Assembly (NCBI GenBank): GCA_020161265.1
Contig: JAIUOC010000013.1
Span: 62,001-126,000, forward strand
Origin: Chloroflexota bacterium
GTDB taxonomy: Bacteria; Chloroflexota; Chloroflexia; Chloroflexales; Herpetosiphonaceae
DNA: 64,000 nucleotides
Reading direction: 5' to 3'
The notes under the pieces are model-generated. The model was not told the origin of the DNA. It saw only the letters and a program-made list of their open reading frames with translations, and did no database searches. Each line of letters starts with the position of its first letter. Within the stretch, counting starts at the first letter, position 1. Positions 42,933 to 52,370 of the stretch are shown one piece after another. The position numbers and the translations under genes were made by a program.

Positions 42933-45671
42933 ATGCTAAACAAACGATTTGGCGGATTGCTCGCGTTGGTTCTGTTGGCCTTGGCCTTGTTGCCAAACCC
43001 GAAGTCGGTTGCCGCTGGCGATAATAATGTGCATTGGGATGAGCTGTATCATGCTGCTCCTAGCGCCAACCCCCGCACTGAGCTTGTGCCAGGCGAAAGT
43101 TTCAGCTTTCAACAAGCCGAAGCCAATGGCACGATCGTTTCAACCACCAATGTCCAAATTTCAATCTTAGCGCTGGCTGGCGATCTGACCAGTGCCCAAA
43201 TTCGCTACTGGAACGGAACTGAGCAGATCGTAGCGATGAGCAAAGTCAAAACGCTAACTGCTAGTTTCCGCAACACCGCTAGCACCAGTTACGATCTGTG
43301 GCGTGGCACAATTCCAGCTCATGCCGCTGGTACAACTGTGTATTATCGGGTTCGGGTGTACGATGGCAGCGTTTTAGCCCTACTCAAAGCCCAAAATGGC
43401 AATTACGTCAATCCTCGCGGCCAGCATGTACGGGGCGCAAACTATGATCCCGATGATTATAGTTTTACAGTGCAAAGCGGCGGTACGCCCACGGCTACTC
43501 CAACAATTGCCCCAACCGCCACTCGCACTGCCACTCCTAGCGCTACAGCCACGCGCACGCCGGTTGGCACCATCAGCGCAACACCCACGCCATCGCGTAC
43601 CCCAACTGCTACTGCCACCAACACCCCAACTCCCACAGTTTCAGCCACGCCATCGGGGGCTTGCAGCGGCGCAGCAGTCGGCAACAACACGATCATCAGC
43701 AGCGCGGTGTACCACGATAGCACCAACAGCGTGTATCGCGACCCGCTTGGTTCGCTGCAAGCCGGGCAATCGGCTAGTATTCGTTTACGTACCTGTAGCA
43801 ACGATGTTAGCGCTGTGAGTTTATCGGTTTGGTTAACTGGCGCACCATTCAGCCAACCATCATTCAGCTATCCATTAACTGTGGTGAGTAATGATGGAAC
43901 CTATGCTATGTGGCAAGCCAGCGTGCCAGCCCCCAGCAGCTCAACCGATCAGTGGTATCAATTTAAGCTGAGCGACGGCTCGACAATTGGCTATTATGTG
44001 GTTGCCAACACCAGCAACACTGGCCCAGGCGTGTGGAGTGCCACCGCGCTTGATCGTTCGTGGAAGTTAGGAACGGTTCCAGCACCACCGCAAGATTATG
44101 CGGTGCCAACATGGCTGCAAGATGCCGTGATCTATCAAATTTTCCCTGATCGCTTCCGTGATGGCGATAGCGGCAACAATTTCAACAATGTGCGGGTCTA
44201 TGGCCCAAACACCTGCAACGGCTATAGCGGCGCAGGCGCACCCAACTGTTTGGCCTCAATCCACAGCAATTGGAATGAAACGCCAACCACCCCCGGCTAT
44301 GGCATCGATTTTTATGGTGGTGATTTACAAGGCATTGTCGATAAAATCAATGCTGGTTATTTCAACGATCTTGGCGTGAATGTCCTCTATCTCAACCCGA
44401 TTTTCGATGCAGCCTCAAACCATGGCTACGATACCAACGATTATTATGGCATCAACCCACGCTTTGGCAATTTGGCAAAATTCGACGAGATGATCGCCGC
44501 CGCCGATGCCAAAGGCCTCAAAGTGATTCTTGATGGTGTATTCAACCACGCTGGCATGGATAGCATCTATCTCCAAGGCTACCCAGGCTATAAAACCGAC
44601 CGCTGGACAGGCATCAATGGTGCTTGCGAATCGGCTTCATCGCCCTACCGCAGTTGGTTCACCCAAGGCTCAGCTGGCACCAGCGGCTCGTATCCATGTG
44701 TTGGCGGTTGGGGCTGGAAGGGTTGGTATGGCTATGAAACCATCCCTGAATTTATCGAAAACGACCCAGTGAAGCAATTTTTCTATCGCGATGGCAGCGC
44801 TCAAAGCCCCAATGGCAAATCAGTAACCCGCTTCTGGCTCGAACGGGGTATCGCTGGCTGGCGCTTCGACGTAGCCCAAGATATCACCCATGCTTGGTGG
44901 AGCGATATGCGGCCCTATGTCAAAACTGGTTATGGCGATAGCGAAAGTTTATTGCTGGGCGAAGTCACGGGCGGTTGTGATTGGGGCTTATATCGCGCCT
45001 ACCTCAACCAAAACGAGCTTGATTCGGTGATGAACTATTGTTTCCGTGATTGGGCGGTGAGCTTCGCCAATGGCAATGCACCTAGCTCATTCGACAGTAG
45101 CTACAATGCCTTCCGTGCGCAAATGCCTGCTACCCCATGGTTTGGCATGATGAACTTGGTCAGTTCGCACGACTCAACTCGCGCTTTACGCTTGCTCAAC
45201 GACGACAAAGCCCGCATGAAATTGATGGTGCTGTTGCAAATGACCCTGCCAGGTGCACCATCGGTGTATTATGGCGACGAAGTTGGGGTAACTGGTGGCG
45301 GCGATCCCGATAACCGCCGCACCTATCCTTGGGCTGATAAAGGTGGTAGTCCCGATACGGCAATGTACGCCCATTTCAAGAAATTGATCGGGCTACGTCG
45401 TACCTACCCAGCGCTCAGCAGCGGCGATGTGGCAACCCTGCTGGTCAACGATGCCAGCAAACTGTATGGCTATCGTCGCTGGAAAGGCACGCAAGAGGCA
45501 GTTGTAGTGCTTAACAATGGCACAGCCACCCAAACCGCAACCATCAATGTCAGCCATTTGGTCAATGGCACAGTCTTGACCGATGTCTTGAATGGTGGCA
45601 GCTATACCGTCAGCAACGGCCAATTAACCTTGCCAGTTTCAGCCCAATCGGGCGTAGTGCTGGTGAAATAA
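42933..45671 (+). CDS. Secreted GH13 alpha-amylase/neopullulanase-type enzyme
   Basis: A 912-residue extracellular glycosidase. Signal peptide at residues 1-28 (LLALVLLALALLPNPKSVAAG). A first beta domain (about 30-180) is joined by a Thr/Pro-rich linker (about 183-240) to a second beta domain, then a GH13 barrel: YQIFPDRFRDGDSGNNF, YLNPIFDAASNHGYDTNDYY, VILDGVFNHAGMDS, nucleophile Asp in GWRFDVAQDI, acid/base Glu in LLLGEVTGG and NLVSSHDSTRA. This matches the cyclomaltodextrinase/neopullulanase side of GH13. It sits 278 bases after the larger amylase and ends before a bidirectional terminator. Start ATG 42933 has ACGGAG upstream. It lacks the FLPLVG-type C terminus. Confidence 0.92.
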   Translation: MLNKRFGGLLALVLLALALLPNPKSVAAGDNNVHWDELYHAAPSANPRTELVPGESFSFQQAEANGTIVSTTNVQISILALAGDLTSAQIRYWNGTEQIVAMSKVKTLTASFRNTASTSYDLWRGTIPAHAAGTTVYYRVRVYDGSVLALLKAQNGNYVNPRGQHVRGANYDPDDYSFTVQSGGTPTATPTIAPTATRTATPSATATRTPVGTISATPTPSRTPTATATNTPTPTVSATPSGACSGAAVGNNTIISSAVYHDSTNSVYRDPLGSLQAGQSASIRLRTCSNDVSAVSLSVWLTGAPFSQPSFSYPLTVVSNDGTYAMWQASVPAPSSSTDQWYQFKLSDGSTIGYYVVANTSNTGPGVWSATALDRSWKLGTVPAPPQDYAVPTWLQDAVIYQIFPDRFRDGDSGNNFNNVRVYGPNTCNGYSGAGAPNCLASIHSNWNETPTTPGYGIDFYGGDLQGIVDKINAGYFNDLGVNVLYLNPIFDAASNHGYDTNDYYGINPRFGNLAKFDEMIAAADAKGLKVILDGVFNHAGMDSIYLQGYPGYKTDRWTGINGACESASSPYRSWFTQGSAGTSGSYPCVGGWGWKGWYGYETIPEFIENDPVKQFFYRDGSAQSPNGKSVTRFWLERGIAGWRFDVAQDITHAWWSDMRPYVKTGYGDSESLLLGEVTGGCDWGLYRAYLNQNELDSVMNYCFRDWAVSFANGNAPSSFDSSYNAFRAQMPATPWFGMMNLVSSHDSTRALRLLNDDKARMKLMVLLQMTLPGAPSVYYGDEVGVTGGGDPDNRRTYPWADKGGSPDTAMYAHFKKLIGLRRTYPALSSGDVATLLVNDASKLYGYRRWKGTQEAVVVLNNGTATQTATINVSHLVNGTVLTDVLNGGSYTVSNGQLTLPVSAQSGVVLVK

Positions 45672-45678
45672 TTAAACA

Positions 45679-45710
45679 TAATGGGCGATAGTGGTTGCTA
45701 TCGCCCATTA
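45679..45710. terminator. Bidirectional terminator
   Basis: A perfect inverted repeat, TAATGGGCGATAG and its complement (13-bp arms), with a six-base loop, between the amylase stop (45671) and the convergent alkyltransferase-like gene (stop at 45712). Confidence 0.8.
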
Positions 45711-45711
45711 T

Positions 45712-46044
45712 TCAAAACTCCAGCTCACTGGTTTCGAGCCAACCAAAGCGTTGCCAGCTAATATAGCCACGATCATCAAACTCAATCCCCTCGGCTTCTA
45801 AGCGTTGGCGTTGTTCGATTGCCGTATGCACTGGACAATTGGTCGAAATCCGACCCTCGCGATTGACCACCCGCCACCAAGCAACATCAGGATATTGCTC
45901 ATCTAAGGAATGCAAGGCTTTGCCAACCGCCCGCGCATAGCCAGGGTAGCCCGCTGCCAAAGCCAACCGCCCATAATTCACAATCCGGCCTGCTGGCACT
46001 TGCTTGAGCGTTTGATAAATCGCCGTCAAAAATTCGTTGCTCAT
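45712..46044 (-). CDS. Alkyltransferase-like (ATL) DNA-repair protein
   Basis: A 110-residue relative of O6-alkylguanine DNA methyltransferase. The family core is present: VPAGRIVNYGRLALAAGYPG (helix-turn-helix and arginine-finger region) and ARAVGKALHS. Where methyltransferases have PCHR, this protein has AWWRVVNREGRIS, so the acceptor cysteine is replaced by tryptophan. ATL proteins bind alkylated guanine and hand it to nucleotide excision repair instead of removing the alkyl group. The length is that of ATL proteins. No partner repair gene is nearby. Confidence 0.88.
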   Translation of the reverse strand: MSNEFLTAIYQTLKQVPAGRIVNYGRLALAAGYPGYARAVGKALHSLDEQYPDVAWWRVVNREGRISTNCPVHTAIEQRQRLEAEGIEFDDRGYISWQRFGWLETSELEF

Positions 46045-46123
46045 TAATCTGTGCTCACTGATAGATCTGCTACCAGCACTTTAGCACAAAATAGCACGAA
46101 CGAAGAAGTCAAGGTTAAGATTA

Positions 46124-46265
46124 ATCCACGAAGAACACGAAGAACACGAAGGGGTCAGGATTCAGGGACAAGGGATCAGCTTTGCATCACCTCGCCCAAT
46201 CAAGAATCCTGACCCCTGATCGCTGGCCTCTGAATCCTAAAATACTCTCTGCGCCTCTGCGTTAA
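46124..46265. repeat. Intergenic modular repeat block with inverted arms
   Basis: Contains CCACGAAGAACACGAAGAAC (46126-46145), GGGGTCAGGATTC (46151-46163) and its exact complement GAATCCTGACCCC (46204-46216), followed by CTCTGCGCCTCTGCGTTAA (46247-46265). The complementary arms would fold into a hairpin just downstream of the sugar-permease gene, on the minus strand. Confidence 0.75.
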
Positions 46266-46274
46266 GGTTTGGAT

Positions 46275-47510
46275 CTAACGTCCGCTGTTTTCGCGGCGGG
46301 CGCGTGAGGCGGCATCAATCGTAACGGCCAACAAAAGCACTGAGCCAGTGACGATAAATTTGATCGATGACTTGAGCGCCAGCAAATCCATGCCATTGGC
46401 AATTGCCCCAATCACCAGTGCGCCCAGCAAAGCCGACCAAATTCGGCCACGCCCACCAAACAAGCTGGTGCCACCGATCACCGCTGCGGCGATTGCATTC
46501 AAAAGCACGTCGCCATCGCCTGATGATTGATTGGCCGCGTTCAAACGTGAGGCCGCCAAAATCCCGCCACAGGCTGCGAGCGCCGAAGCCAGCATAAAAA
46601 TCGTAATCCGAATCCGATTAACGTTGATCCCTGCGCGGCGAGCAGCTTCGGTATTGCCACCAACCGCATAGACATAGCGGCCAAAACGGGTGCGCTGGGT
46701 AATAAAATCAAAGATAATCAAGAAGGTCAAGAAGATAATGACTGCGCTAGGCACACCTTGGATTGGGTTGCCTGCAGCGTTGGCATTGCGGTTGACACTC
46801 ATCATGGCAACACCTGCCAAGACACTCGCACCAACCACTCCAACCCGCCAGAACACGCCGTTCAACGAACCAGTTGGCAATTCAGCAGCGCGGCGGCTGC
46901 GATATTCGTTGAACACAATCAAGGCATAAACGACAACGCTGACAACCCCCAAAACCCAGCCAAGCCAAATTGGCAATTTATAGTTGGCAATATCATTAAT
47001 AAATTTATTGGTGATGTTGATGGTGCCTGTGTCGCCAAGCACCCGTAGCCGCGAGCCTTGCCAAGCTAGCAAACCTGCAAGCGTAACCACGAACGAGGGC
47101 ACGCGGAAGGATGAAATCCACCAGCCTTGCAACAAGCCGACTAAGGCTCCAACCACAATTGCCCCAATAATCGCCACGCCAGCAGGCAAATTATGGCGCG
47201 AAACCAACACCGCCATCACTGCCGCCGCCAAGCCACTAACCTGGCCTGCCGAAAGATCAACCTCGCCTAGCAGCAAAATTAGCACAACCCCAGTTGAAAT
47301 TGTGCCCATCGCGGCGATTTGCACCATCAAGTTGGTCAGGTTGAGTGGCGTAAGAAAGTTTTTATTGATACTTTGAAACACCAGCGCAATAATAATCAAG
47401 CCAATAATCACTGGTAGCGAGCCTAAGTTGCCTTGGCGAAAGCGTTCGGCTAATGCTTCGCGCCAATTGTTGGGCGCAGCAGCAAGATTCGTCGGTTGCG
47501 TTTTCATCAT
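46275..47510 (-). CDS. xylH: Sugar ABC transporter permease, xylose type
   Basis: A 411-residue inner-membrane subunit of a CUT2-family sugar importer, with about ten hydrophobic helices. Family sequence is visible: FQSINKNFLTPLNLTNL, LLLGEVDLSAGQVSGLAAA, FVVTLAGLLAWQG and AAAVIGGTSLFGGRGRIWSALLGALVIG, which are typical of XylH/RbsC permeases. The first codons overlap the ATPase gene stop by four bases. Together with the ATPase and lipoprotein genes it forms one operon. The xylose specificity is inferred from overall similarity and is not proven. Confidence 0.88.
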   Translation of the reverse strand: MMKTQPTNLAAAPNNWREALAERFRQGNLGSLPVIIGLIIIALVFQSINKNFLTPLNLTNLMVQIAAMGTISTGVVLILLLGEVDLSAGQVSGLAAAVMAVLVSRHNLPAGVAIIGAIVVGALVGLLQGWWISSFRVPSFVVTLAGLLAWQGSRLRVLGDTGTINITNKFINDIANYKLPIWLGWVLGVVSVVVYALIVFNEYRSRRAAELPTGSLNGVFWRVGVVGASVLAGVAMMSVNRNANAAGNPIQGVPSAVIIFLTFLIIFDFITQRTRFGRYVYAVGGNTEAARRAGINVNRIRITIFMLASALAACGGILAASRLNAANQSSGDGDVLLNAIAAAVIGGTSLFGGRGRIWSALLGALVIGAIANGMDLLALKSSIKFIVTGSVLLLAVTIDAASRARRENSGR

Positions 47511-48298
47511 TCGGCCTCTCCATAGGCATTGCTGGGCAGCATTGCCCCAGTAATCGCGCCAATCACTTGTTCGTTGGTGCTACGGGCGGTGTGGAAGGTA
47601 GCGACCCGCCGCCCCAGCCGCATCACAATAATTCGATCGGATACTTCAAACACATCGGCAACATTATGGCTAATCACCACCACAGCCAAACCACGATCGC
47701 GCAACCGCATAATCAAATCTTTGACTTGGCGGGTTTGCTCAACGCCCAGCGCCGCCGTTGGCTCATCGAGCAGCACAACTTTGGAGTTCCACATAACCGA
47801 ACGGGCAACCGCCACCGATTGGCGCTGACCGCCCGAAAGATTGGCAATTTGCACCCGCACACTCGGAATTTTGACGCTCAGATCGCGCAGCACTTCAGTT
47901 GCTCGACGTTCCATCTCGGTTTCATTCAGCAGATCAAGCGCTTTGACCCCGCTACGGCGCACGTTTTCGCGGCCAAGATAGAGATTGGAAACCACATCGA
48001 GATTATCGCACAAGGCCAAATCTTGGTAGACGGTTTCAACGCCGAGGTCGGTGGCATCGCGTGGGCTATTGACTGAAACGACCTTGCCTTCAAAGACATA
48101 ATCGCCCTCATCAGGTTTGTAGGCTCCGGCGATGGTCTTAATCAGCGTCGATTTGCCTGCGCCGTTATCGCCAACCAACGCCACCACTTCATTCGAGTAA
48201 ACCTCGAAATCGACGTTGGAGAGGGCTTGAACCGCACCAAAGCGTTTGCTAATTTGGCGCAATTGCAAGACAGGCATCGCTGCTTCTGTTGCTGTCAT
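47507..48298 (-). CDS. xylG: Sugar ABC transporter ATP-binding protein, single-domain xylose type
   Basis: A 263-residue ABC ATPase powering the importer. Walker A VALVGDNGAGKSTLIKTIAG, signature NLSGGQRQSVAVARSVMWNS and Walker B KVVLLDEPTAALGV are all present, plus the switch His in VVVISHNVADV. Classical XylG/RbsA proteins have two fused ABC domains (about 500 residues); this one has a single domain, like the short ATPases known in several Gram-positive CUT2 systems, so it must act as a homodimer. It lies between the binding-protein and permease genes. Confidence 0.88.
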   Translation of the reverse strand: MTATEAAMPVLQLRQISKRFGAVQALSNVDFEVYSNEVVALVGDNGAGKSTLIKTIAGAYKPDEGDYVFEGKVVSVNSPRDATDLGVETVYQDLALCDNLDVVSNLYLGRENVRRSGVKALDLLNETEMERRATEVLRDLSVKIPSVRVQIANLSGGQRQSVAVARSVMWNSKVVLLDEPTAALGVEQTRQVKDLIMRLRDRGLAVVVISHNVADVFEVSDRIIVMRLGRRVATFHTARSTNEQVIGAITGAMLPSNAYGEAE

Positions 48299-48382
48299 GA
48301 CATATTCCTTTTGCTGTGGGTCAGAGGAGGAGCCGCTGGGCTGGCTGTGTGAGCCGTGCCAACCCAGCGGCGTAGAGGTTAG

Positions 48383-49507
48383 TTATTGAATACCGGCATC
48401 AGCACAGGCTTTGGCGAAGTCGCCAGCACAGATCTGATCAACTTTGTGGAATTGGTCTTTGACAATCGTATCTTTGACGTTTTCTTTGGTCACAGCAATT
48501 GGGGTCAGTAAGATTGAAGGAACATCAATTTTGCCATTGTTAACCTTGCTGGTAGCTTTATCGGTGGTTTTGCCTTCGAGCAAGGCAAAAGCCAATTCAG
48601 CAGCAGCTTCGGCTTCAGGCTTGATTGCTTTGTACACCGTCATGTATTGATCGCCAGCCAAAATCCGTTGAATCGCAGCCAATTCAGCATCTTGGCCCGT
48701 GACTGGGGGCAATGGTGAGAGACCGCCAGCTTTCATAGCGGCAATCGCCCCGCCACCAGTACCGTCGTTGGCAGCATACACGCCATCAACTTTGTTGCCC
48801 ATGCTGGTCAAGGCTTGTTGCATTTGGTCTTGGGCTTTGTCGGGGCTCCAGTCGGGAGTGTCATATTCGTTGGCGATGGTCAATTTGCCAGCACTAACCA
48901 ATGGATCAAACACGCTGTGAGCGCCAGCTTTGAACAATTTAGCATTGTTGTCGGTTGGTGAGCCGTTGATCATGACGATGGTTGGGTTGGCAATCCCTTG
49001 TTTGTCTAATTGTGCGACCAAGCTTTCAGCTTGCAACTTGCCAACTGATTCGTTGTCGAATGAAATGTAGTAGCTTACGCCATCTGAGTTGAGGATCAAG
49101 CGGTCGTAGGCGATGACTGGCACATTTTGGGCTTTGGCTTTGTCGGCAATTGAAGCAGCAGCAGCTGAATCAACTGGGTCAAGTACCAACACTTTTGCGC
49201 CGTTGGTCAATGCTGCTTCAGCTTGTTGCAATTGCAAGCTAGCATCTTGGTTGGCGTTGTTGTAAATCACCTGACAATCTGGGCAAAGCTCTTTCATTTT
49301 GGCTTCGAAGTAGGGGCGGTCGGCAGTTTCATAGCGGGCAGTTTTGGCATCGGGCAAGAACAAAGCGACTACTTTGCCGCCACTGCTGGTTGTGCCACCA
49401 GTGCCCGTGGTTGGAGCAGTTGTAGCGCTTTCGCTACCACAGGCTGCAATCACGCCGGAGATGAGGATCAACAAGAGGGAAGTGAATGCGCTACGCCGCA
49501 CGTTCAT
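48383..49507 (-). CDS. xylF: Sugar-binding lipoprotein of the ABC importer
   Basis: A 374-residue extracellular substrate-binding lipoprotein. Signal sequence FTSLLLILISGVIAACGSES contains a lipobox with Cys at residue 23. A Gly/Thr-rich linker leads to a periplasmic-binding-protein type 1 domain: FLPDAKTARYETADRPYFEA, VLDPVDSAAAASIADKAKAQ, VPVIAYDRLI, GVYAANDGTGGGAIAAMKAG and PVTGQDAELAAIQRILAGDQ, the pattern of xylose-binding proteins. First gene of the importer operon; the ATPase starts 84 bases downstream. Confidence 0.9.
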   Translation of the reverse strand: MNVRRSAFTSLLLILISGVIAACGSESATTAPTTGTGGTTSSGGKVVALFLPDAKTARYETADRPYFEAKMKELCPDCQVIYNNANQDASLQLQQAEAALTNGAKVLVLDPVDSAAAASIADKAKAQNVPVIAYDRLILNSDGVSYYISFDNESVGKLQAESLVAQLDKQGIANPTIVMINGSPTDNNAKLFKAGAHSVFDPLVSAGKLTIANEYDTPDWSPDKAQDQMQQALTSMGNKVDGVYAANDGTGGGAIAAMKAGGLSPLPPVTGQDAELAAIQRILAGDQYMTVYKAIKPEAEAAAELAFALLEGKTTDKATSKVNNGKIDVPSILLTPIAVTKENVKDTIVKDQFHKVDQICAGDFAKACADAGIQ

Positions 49508-49878
49508 AGAGTGGACTCCTTCGTCTGTTAAGACCTACAATCGTCATTGATACCGAATTGTGCGAACAAAAAGCCAACCAAATCGAACGAACCTGCTCCT
49601 GGTGAGAAGCGCACCAATGCCCTAAACCATCATCAAAGCTACGCTGAGCGAACCATTGCTTTTTTCTGTAGGTGTAGATTTGCCATGATGGGTAGTTGGT
49701 TGGTGGTGGGTTGCCTAAGTTGCGTAAATTCGCCGCTTATGGCACGATAGTATGTGCTGACTGATGTAACGCTAGTGTACGCCAAAGCTGTTGGTCAACC
49801 CAACCCCCAATCCCCCAATCTTCCTAGGGTCTTTCCCCTAGTTGAATGGGGGGATTTCCCCCTAAAGCGAGGATTTGC
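49508..49878. other. Divergent intergenic region
   Basis: 371 bases between the importer operon and the response regulator, with no gene apparent. It must hold the promoters of both. Near the response regulator is a small CTAGGG-TCTTTC-CCCTAG hairpin (49823-49843 region) and a GGGGGG/CCCCC pair (49849-49863), close to the ribosome-binding site. No catabolite-type operator was recognised. Confidence 0.5.
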
Positions 49879-50910
49879 ATGCAACTCAATGGCGAGCGTC
49901 AGATTCGAATTGTGGTAGCCGATGATCATGCGGTAGTGCGAGCTGGCATTTCAACCGCGCTAAGCGATTTGCCCAATGTTGAAATTGTGGCCGAGGTTGG
50001 CGATGGGCCTGGGGTTTTAGCAGCGCTCGATTTGCAACCAGATGCCTTGGTGATTGATGTGAGCATGCCGCAATTCGAGCCGTTGCAAACCATTCGCCAA
50101 ATTCGCATGCATTATCCCCAGCTCAAAATCTTGGTGGTCAGCGCCTACGATGATGATGTGTATGTGCAAGGGTTGTTGCAAGCAGGAGTCGATGGCTATC
50201 AACTCAAAGATCAACCTTTGGCTGATATTCGGTTAGCCTTGCAACGCGTGCTGGCTGGCGAACGCTGGGTTTGCACACCCTTGCTTTCTAAATTGATGCG
50301 CGGCGTGCCCGTGGTTGAAACTGGCCTGACCCCGCGCCAACGCGAATTGCTGTGGTGTTTGCAGCAGGGCGATGATAACCATGCAATCGCTCGCCGCATC
50401 GGCCTGAGCGTTAAAACTGTCGAAAATCATCTTACACGGCTGTATCGCCAAATTGGGGTGCAAAGTCGGCTTGAGGCGGTGCATTATGCGGCCCAACACC
50501 CGCAATTGCCGATGATGCCAACCAGCAGCCAAGCGCTCGCCCCCAGTCAAGCGCTAAGCGTGTTGATTGTTGATGATAATTTGCGCTATCGGCAACACGT
50601 TAGCCGCATGATTAGCAAAATGCAGCCCAATTGTGCTGTAGTTGAGGCCGCTCATCAAACCGAGGCCATGGCAGCAATCAGCCAACGCTCGCCAGATTTG
50701 GCCTTGGTCGATGTGGTTTTAGGCGATGAAGATGGAATTAGTTGCGCGGCCCAAATCAAGCAACAATCACCCAATACCCGGGTGCTACTCGTCAGTGCCT
50801 ACCCCGACCGCGAGTTTCACCGACGCGGTTTGGCAGTCGGGGCAGTCGCCTTGCTCGATAAAAAAGACCTCGATGCGGCAGCCCTGCGCTTGTTGTTGGA
50901 AGATGTGTGA
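49879..50910 (+). CDS. Response regulator with REC-LuxR HTH-REC architecture
   Basis: A 343-residue regulator. The first receiver domain starts IRIVVADDHAVVRAGIS with the phospho-acceptor Asp in ALVIDVSMPQ near residue 60 and the lysine region DGYQLKDQ. A LuxR/NarL helix-turn-helix follows (LTPRQRELLWCLQQGDDNHA, then IGLSVKTVENHLTRLYRQIG, residues ~155-210). A second receiver domain ends the protein: SVLIVDDNLRYRQHVSRMIS, ALVDVVLGDEDG, VLLVSAYPDRE, DKKDLD. ATG 49879 is chosen for GAGG six bases upstream; the frame extends to 49846 without a site. No sensor kinase is adjacent. A receiver on both sides of the HTH is unusual. Confidence 0.88.
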   Translation: MQLNGERQIRIVVADDHAVVRAGISTALSDLPNVEIVAEVGDGPGVLAALDLQPDALVIDVSMPQFEPLQTIRQIRMHYPQLKILVVSAYDDDVYVQGLLQAGVDGYQLKDQPLADIRLALQRVLAGERWVCTPLLSKLMRGVPVVETGLTPRQRELLWCLQQGDDNHAIARRIGLSVKTVENHLTRLYRQIGVQSRLEAVHYAAQHPQLPMMPTSSQALAPSQALSVLIVDDNLRYRQHVSRMISKMQPNCAVVEAAHQTEAMAAISQRSPDLALVDVVLGDEDGISCAAQIKQQSPNTRVLLVSAYPDREFHRRGLAVGAVALLDKKDLDAAALRLLLEDV

Positions 50911-50917
50911 GTGAGGT

Positions 50918-51082
50918 GTCAGTTGTCAGGGGCTAGGGGTCAGGATTGTGATCCACGAAGGACACGAAGAACACAAAGAAGGTTTTTAGCCACAGATGAG
51001 CACAGATTATTTTGATTATTCTGCTGCTTTCTGTTTCACCAAAGCATTTCCTGACCCCTGAACCCCAACCCCTGACCCCTAA
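50918..51082. repeat. Intergenic modular repeat block
   Basis: Filled with dispersed-repeat modules: GTCAGGGGCTAGGGGTCAGG (50925-50944), ATCCACGAAGGACACGAAGA (50951-50970), TTAGCCACAGATGAGCACAG (50986-51005), and CCTGACCCCTG followed by CAACCCCTGACCCCTAAT (51050-51082). The last is complementary to the first, so the block can fold back on itself between the response regulator and serS 3' ends. Confidence 0.75.
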
Positions 51083-51084
51083 TA

Positions 51085-52353
51085 TTACCCAATCCGTTCG
51101 ATGCCGCCCATGTACGGTCGCAGCACTTCGGGGACGGTCACGCTGTCATCAGCATTTTGATAATTTTCCAGAATCGCGATAATCACCCGTGGCAAAGCCA
51201 AGCCCGATCCATTCAGCGTGTGCACAAACTCTGGTTTTGCCCCAGCTTCGGGGCGATAGCGAATATTGGCGCGGCGAGCTTGATAATCGCCAAACAAGCC
51301 ACACGACGAAACTTCGAGCCATTCGTTCATGCCAGGTGCCCACATTTCCAAATCGTACTTGACCGTGGCAATGCCCAAATCGGCGGTACATAATTGCAAC
51401 AAGCGATAAGGAATCTTTAAGCCTTTGCAAACATCTTCAGCATTGCTAATCAGCGAGAACAATTCGTCGTAGCTGGTAGTTGGCTCAACCATTTTCACCA
51501 TCTCAACTTTATCGAACTGGTAGAGGCGCTTGATGCCACGGACATCGCGTCCAGCGCTCATTTGCTCGTTGCGGAAACATGGGGTATGCGCCACATAGCG
51601 TAATGGCAATTGGGCTTTATCCAAAATTTCTTCGCGATGTAAGTTGGTAACTGGCACTTCAGCGGTTGGAATCAACCATAAATCGGTATCTTCAATATGA
51701 AAAATCGTGTCGGCAAATTTGGGCAAGTTGCCAGTGCCAACCATGGCATCGGCCTTAACCAAGTAGGGCACGGCCAACTCGGTATAGCCATGCTGATCAA
51801 CATGCATATCGATCATCCAGCTAATCAAGGCCCGTTGCAAGCGCACGCCCAAACCCTTCATCACGAAAAAGCGTGTGCCGCTCATGCGCACGCCCCGCTC
51901 AAAATCGAGAATGCCAAGGGCTTCGCCTAGCTCCCAGTGTGGCTTAACCTCAAAATCGGTTTCTTTGATTGTGCCTTCAACTCGCACCACAACATTATCG
52001 TGCTCGTCTTTGCCAACTGGCACTTCAGGCAACGGCAAGTTGGGCAAATCGAGCAGAAGATTGTGCAATTCCAAATCGATTGCATTCGCTTGAGTATCAA
52101 GTTCGGTAATTTGATCGCCAACCAGTTTCATGGCGGCAATTTTTGCGTCGCGTTCAGCCTTATCTTTGGTGCGGGCCACATCTTTCGAGCCAGCATTGCG
52201 CTCGGCCTTGAGCCGTTCGACTTCGGTAATCGCCTCGCGCCGTTTAAGATCCAAACCAATCACCTGATCGACTAAGCCAGGATCACGGCCAACTTTAGCA
52301 AAACCTTCGCGTACCATGTCGGGTTGTTCACGGAATAAACGAATATCTAGCAT
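51085..52353 (-). CDS. serS: Seryl-tRNA synthetase
   Basis: Charges tRNA-Ser. The 422-residue protein has the N-terminal tRNA-binding coiled coil (RREAITEVERLKAERNAGSK), class II motif 2 (FRNEQMSAGRDVRGIKRLYQ) and motif 3 (SGLALPRVIIAILENYQ), ending TVPEVLRPYMGG, all diagnostic of SerRS. It is the last gene of a four-gene run that follows a T-box leader with a probable serine specifier at 54098-54100, implying induction when uncharged tRNA-Ser accumulates. The 17-base gap from the preceding gene supports co-transcription. Confidence 0.96.
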   Translation of the reverse strand: MLDIRLFREQPDMVREGFAKVGRDPGLVDQVIGLDLKRREAITEVERLKAERNAGSKDVARTKDKAERDAKIAAMKLVGDQITELDTQANAIDLELHNLLLDLPNLPLPEVPVGKDEHDNVVVRVEGTIKETDFEVKPHWELGEALGILDFERGVRMSGTRFFVMKGLGVRLQRALISWMIDMHVDQHGYTELAVPYLVKADAMVGTGNLPKFADTIFHIEDTDLWLIPTAEVPVTNLHREEILDKAQLPLRYVAHTPCFRNEQMSAGRDVRGIKRLYQFDKVEMVKMVEPTTSYDELFSLISNAEDVCKGLKIPYRLLQLCTADLGIATVKYDLEMWAPGMNEWLEVSSCGLFGDYQARRANIRYRPEAGAKPEFVHTLNGSGLALPRVIIAILENYQNADDSVTVPEVLRPYMGGIERIG

Positions 52354-52370
52354 TGAAATACTCCTTCAAA

